From NCBI RefSeq assembly GCF_030445035.2, contig NC_080673.1, positions 161,134,216 to 161,198,215 of the forward strand: a stretch of 64,000 bases of DNA. The letters are read 5' to 3'. Source of the stretch: Dasypus novemcinctus (taxonomy: Eukaryota; Chordata; Mammalia; Cingulata; Dasypodidae). The notes under the pieces are model-generated. The model was given only the letters and a program-made list of their open reading frames with translations. It had not been told where the DNA came from and ran no database searches. Position numbers and translations under genes: made by a program. Below, piece by piece: positions 62,001-64,000 of this stretch (positions within the stretch are counted from its first letter, which is position 1; each line of letters opens with the position of its first letter).

Positions 62001-62045
62001 TTACCCTGGAGAGTCTTATAGCACCATCTTGGTCTACTGTAAACC
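56065..62045 (-). mobile_element. Nearly full-length L1, antisense to GNPDA2, inactive
   Basis: In L1 order, on the minus strand: 5'UTR from about 62045 (a GATGGTGC start and 'ctccagggtaac'), an ORF1 region whose C-terminus lies near 60580-60850 (LTEFITKSLALQEIL), then ORF2 with endonuclease remnants (SICCLQETH and TFFSSAHGSFSR at 60400-60035). Reverse transcriptase and thumb remnants follow at 58950-58226, and the C-terminus (VHSGII..HTMEYYDAI) at 57240-56989. A 3'UTR and poly-A tail end at 56071. ORF2 is split by shifts and stops. The segment with the FADD catalytic box seems deleted at about 58620-58640. Confidence 0.85.
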
Positions 62046-62595
62046 AGCCTTCATATTTATAAAACAAAATTTTATAATGATATATATGTAGTTTTGCTTT
62101 TTCACTTATGTATTACAAGTATTTTCACATTTTACTAAACATTCTTTTAAAACAATTTTAATGGTTACATAATCAAGTAGATATATCATAATTTAAATAT
62201 ATTCCTATTGTTGAAGCACATTATTTCCAGTCATTTATATTTTTTTCAGTTTACTCTATTTTTGCCAACCCACAAATACAACAACAAATTAAACTGAAAA
62301 ATGTTAGTCTCTTTATAATTTAATGAATAGCGGAAGGGGAATACTACAGTGATGAGTTGTAAATCAGACCTCTTGTAGTTTTCCCTATATTTTTCTATGT
62401 GGTCCTTACTATTTCATGACAAATATTAGATTTCTTGAAAAATTAATAAAAGGAATCCTCATCCATAAATTTAACACCACTTTTAAGGAAATTGATTAAC
62501 ATGGCCATTTTTTGATATCTGTAATACCCAGATTAACTCCTGTGTTAGACTGATTTTTGGCAGCTTGCTTTTAATCATAACATTTTTACATTTTA
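62046..62595. other. Intron 6, nothing recognised
   Basis: A+T-rich sequence just outside the L1 5' end; no clear L1 target duplication found. Confidence 0.4.
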
Positions 62596-62795
62596 GTGAA
62601 GTAAATATTTAATAATAACAGCCAATATTTATATGGCCAGCTGTTATTTTAAGTGCATTATACTTACTGACTGACTTAAATAAGTCACTGAGCCAGATTC
62701 ACACAGCTAACATGTGAGCAGAGCTGGGTAACTGAAACCAGGCTTGTCAGGAGTCTGGGTTTTTGACCACTTTGTTATACTGCCTCCCAGAAGAA
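62596..62795 (+). repeat. MIR in intron 6
   Basis: 'aacagccaatatttatatgg', 'ttcacacagctaacatgtgagcagagctggg' and 'ttgttatactgcctccc' are MIR. Confidence 0.75.
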
Positions 62796-64000
62796 GACTA
62801 AATTCTCATATTTTCATTCTGTGCTATATGTAGACCTCATTTTTTCCCATACCAAAAGGTATAGGCATGTTGAAGATAATTTAAAACAAAGAAAGTAGAT
62901 GCTTATGTGTATTTCTTTGTTTCATCTGTCCAGATTCTAAGCTCAAACATTTTGAAGTGCAGACTTTTCTCATTGCTGCATTGTCTTTTTGAGGACACTG
63001 TATTTTCCACTTAAAAAAAAAAGGTTCAGGATAATAGGCTTTCATCAGGATGCCTTCTTTAAAATGGAAGAACATGGAATTGAGATATCATTCTGGACTA
63101 CATGTAGGCTTCATTTTACAGTATAAAGTTATACATGTTTTAAATGTAGTTTTACATATTTCCCATATCCTCTTGAGTTATATGACTTAAAAATGTACTT
63201 GAGGGTAATTCATTAGGTGCCATTTGTAATTCTTCAAATTCCACCCATCACTACCCATTTTTCTGCCATGCCTAAAAAGTGCCATTAGAAATCTTAAAAG
63301 GATTCTAATTATTTAACTAAAGTAAAATATAGATTAAATAGGTTCAAAAAGAAGAGTCATTAGTAACTGGAAGTTTATTTCAGTATATATCATTTGAAAG
63401 ATGTAAGTACATTACAGGAAAAGAAGTTTAATACTTGGGAGTTTGTTTTATTTGGTTTATTTTTGCTTTTTAAATAAATCTTTCCATCCTTGAGTTAGTA
63501 TATCATCGAAACAGAAACATCATGATCAATGTTTTTTTGTTTCATCCTCTTTTCGGCCTCACCTTGAAAGAGGTTGAATGAATTCAGATTGAGCCAAAAC
63601 AATGTTATTTTAAAAAGACATTGACATTTAGAATCTGTAGTTAACTCTTCTTTTGGCAACATGTCAGGAAGTCTGATGCAATTTTATCAATACTCTTTAA
63701 AAGAGCATTCTTATCACTGTTTCTGACTTTAGTGGCAATGAAGAATTTTCATCAAATTATTGTAGAAAGTCATCACTTTCTACTTTGTCATAGTGTATTC
63801 TTGGTTTCTTATCCAAGGATCAATTAATAGCATTTTAAAGGTAAATTATAGTTTGGAAACAACCTTATCTTACATATAAAAGTCATGTCCAATGTTTATG
63901 GGGAAAAAACTTAGTAAAGGGAGTTAAATTTTTACTATTTTCCAGATGTTTTAACTTGTGTTATTAAAAGCTCTCTAATATATTTTCTTTGGTTGCGGTT
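62796..64000. other. Intron 6, end of window
   Basis: No confident repeat and no final GNPDA2 exon seen up to the last base. Confidence 0.4.

Larger units (their letters stand above)
35040..64000 (+). other. GNPDA2: GNPDA2 gene, partial (promoter to intron 6)
   Basis: The gene is recognised from five coding exons that splice in phase into a glucosamine-6-phosphate deaminase. Introns run 35302-37322 (non-coding exon 1 to exon 2), 37485-41151, 41254-42249, 42433-47486, 47672-53332 and from 53508 past the end. All complete ones begin GT and end AG. The phase series at the coding junctions is 1, 1, 1, 0, 1. Codon numbering matches bacterial NagB at the active site. The expected final exon, coding about 20 residues that start with a Gly split over the junction, was looked for by eye from 53508 to 64000 and not found, so it probably lies downstream. 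The paralogue GNPDA1 is the main alternative; Asn-Tyr at residues 8-9, Cys21 and Lys172 fit GNPDA2 better. No frameshift or stop was seen, so this is a live gene and not a retrocopy. Confidence 0.93.

Noticed and set aside
1..64000. CRISPR arrays, bacterial defence genes or a phage-like system
   Set aside because: No regularly spaced direct repeats and no prokaryotic coding density; the window is plain mammalian DNA.

Overview
This is a 64 kb piece of a placental-mammal nuclear genome, A+T-rich, intron-bearing and crowded with retroelements. Several copies of a tRNA-derived SINE of the DAS type (named after Dasypus) point to an armadillo or another xenarthran; the species call rests on recalled repeat families and was not searched. 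Nothing in the window looks like a prokaryotic operon, a CRISPR array or a bacterial or phage system.

Only one protein-coding gene can be supported: GNPDA2, glucosamine-6-phosphate deaminase 2, on the + strand. Its CpG-island promoter and probable non-coding exon 1 lie at about 35.04-35.78 kb. Coding exons 2 to 6 are at 37361-37484, 41152-41253, 42250-42432, 47487-47671 and 53333-53507. All five join in phase through GT..AG introns into 256 codons plus one base of an expected 276-residue enzyme. The last exon, about 20 residues plus 3'UTR, was not found and should lie beyond 64000. The protein is the cytosolic hexameric aldol-ketol isomerase/deaminase that converts glucosamine-6-phosphate to fructose-6-phosphate and ammonia; its catalytic residues Asp72, Asp141, His143 and Glu148 are all encoded.

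Layout: 1-35 kb is a gene-free 5' flank built from L2, MIR, old L1 pieces, MaLR-type and other LTRs, an ERV-L pol remnant and DAS SINEs, several with perfect target-site duplications. 35.0-35.8 kb is the promoter. 35.3-53.5 kb is the gene body; its introns hold mostly old MIR and L2, plus a large palindromic element, an LTR and a short DAS SINE close behind the promoter in intron 1. 53.5-64 kb is intron 6, dominated by a stack of antisense L1 insertions, one of them nearly full length (about 56.07-62.05 kb) but broken.

The points most worth a second look are structural: a ~330 bp near-perfect palindrome in intron 1, an unassigned ~200 bp repeat found twice, inverted LTR-like arms around an ERV-L pol remnant, a locally multiplied MIR core split by an LTR, and a fold-back palindrome in an L1. 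No new biological system was found. Repeat limits are read by eye and are approximate unless a target-site duplication is given.
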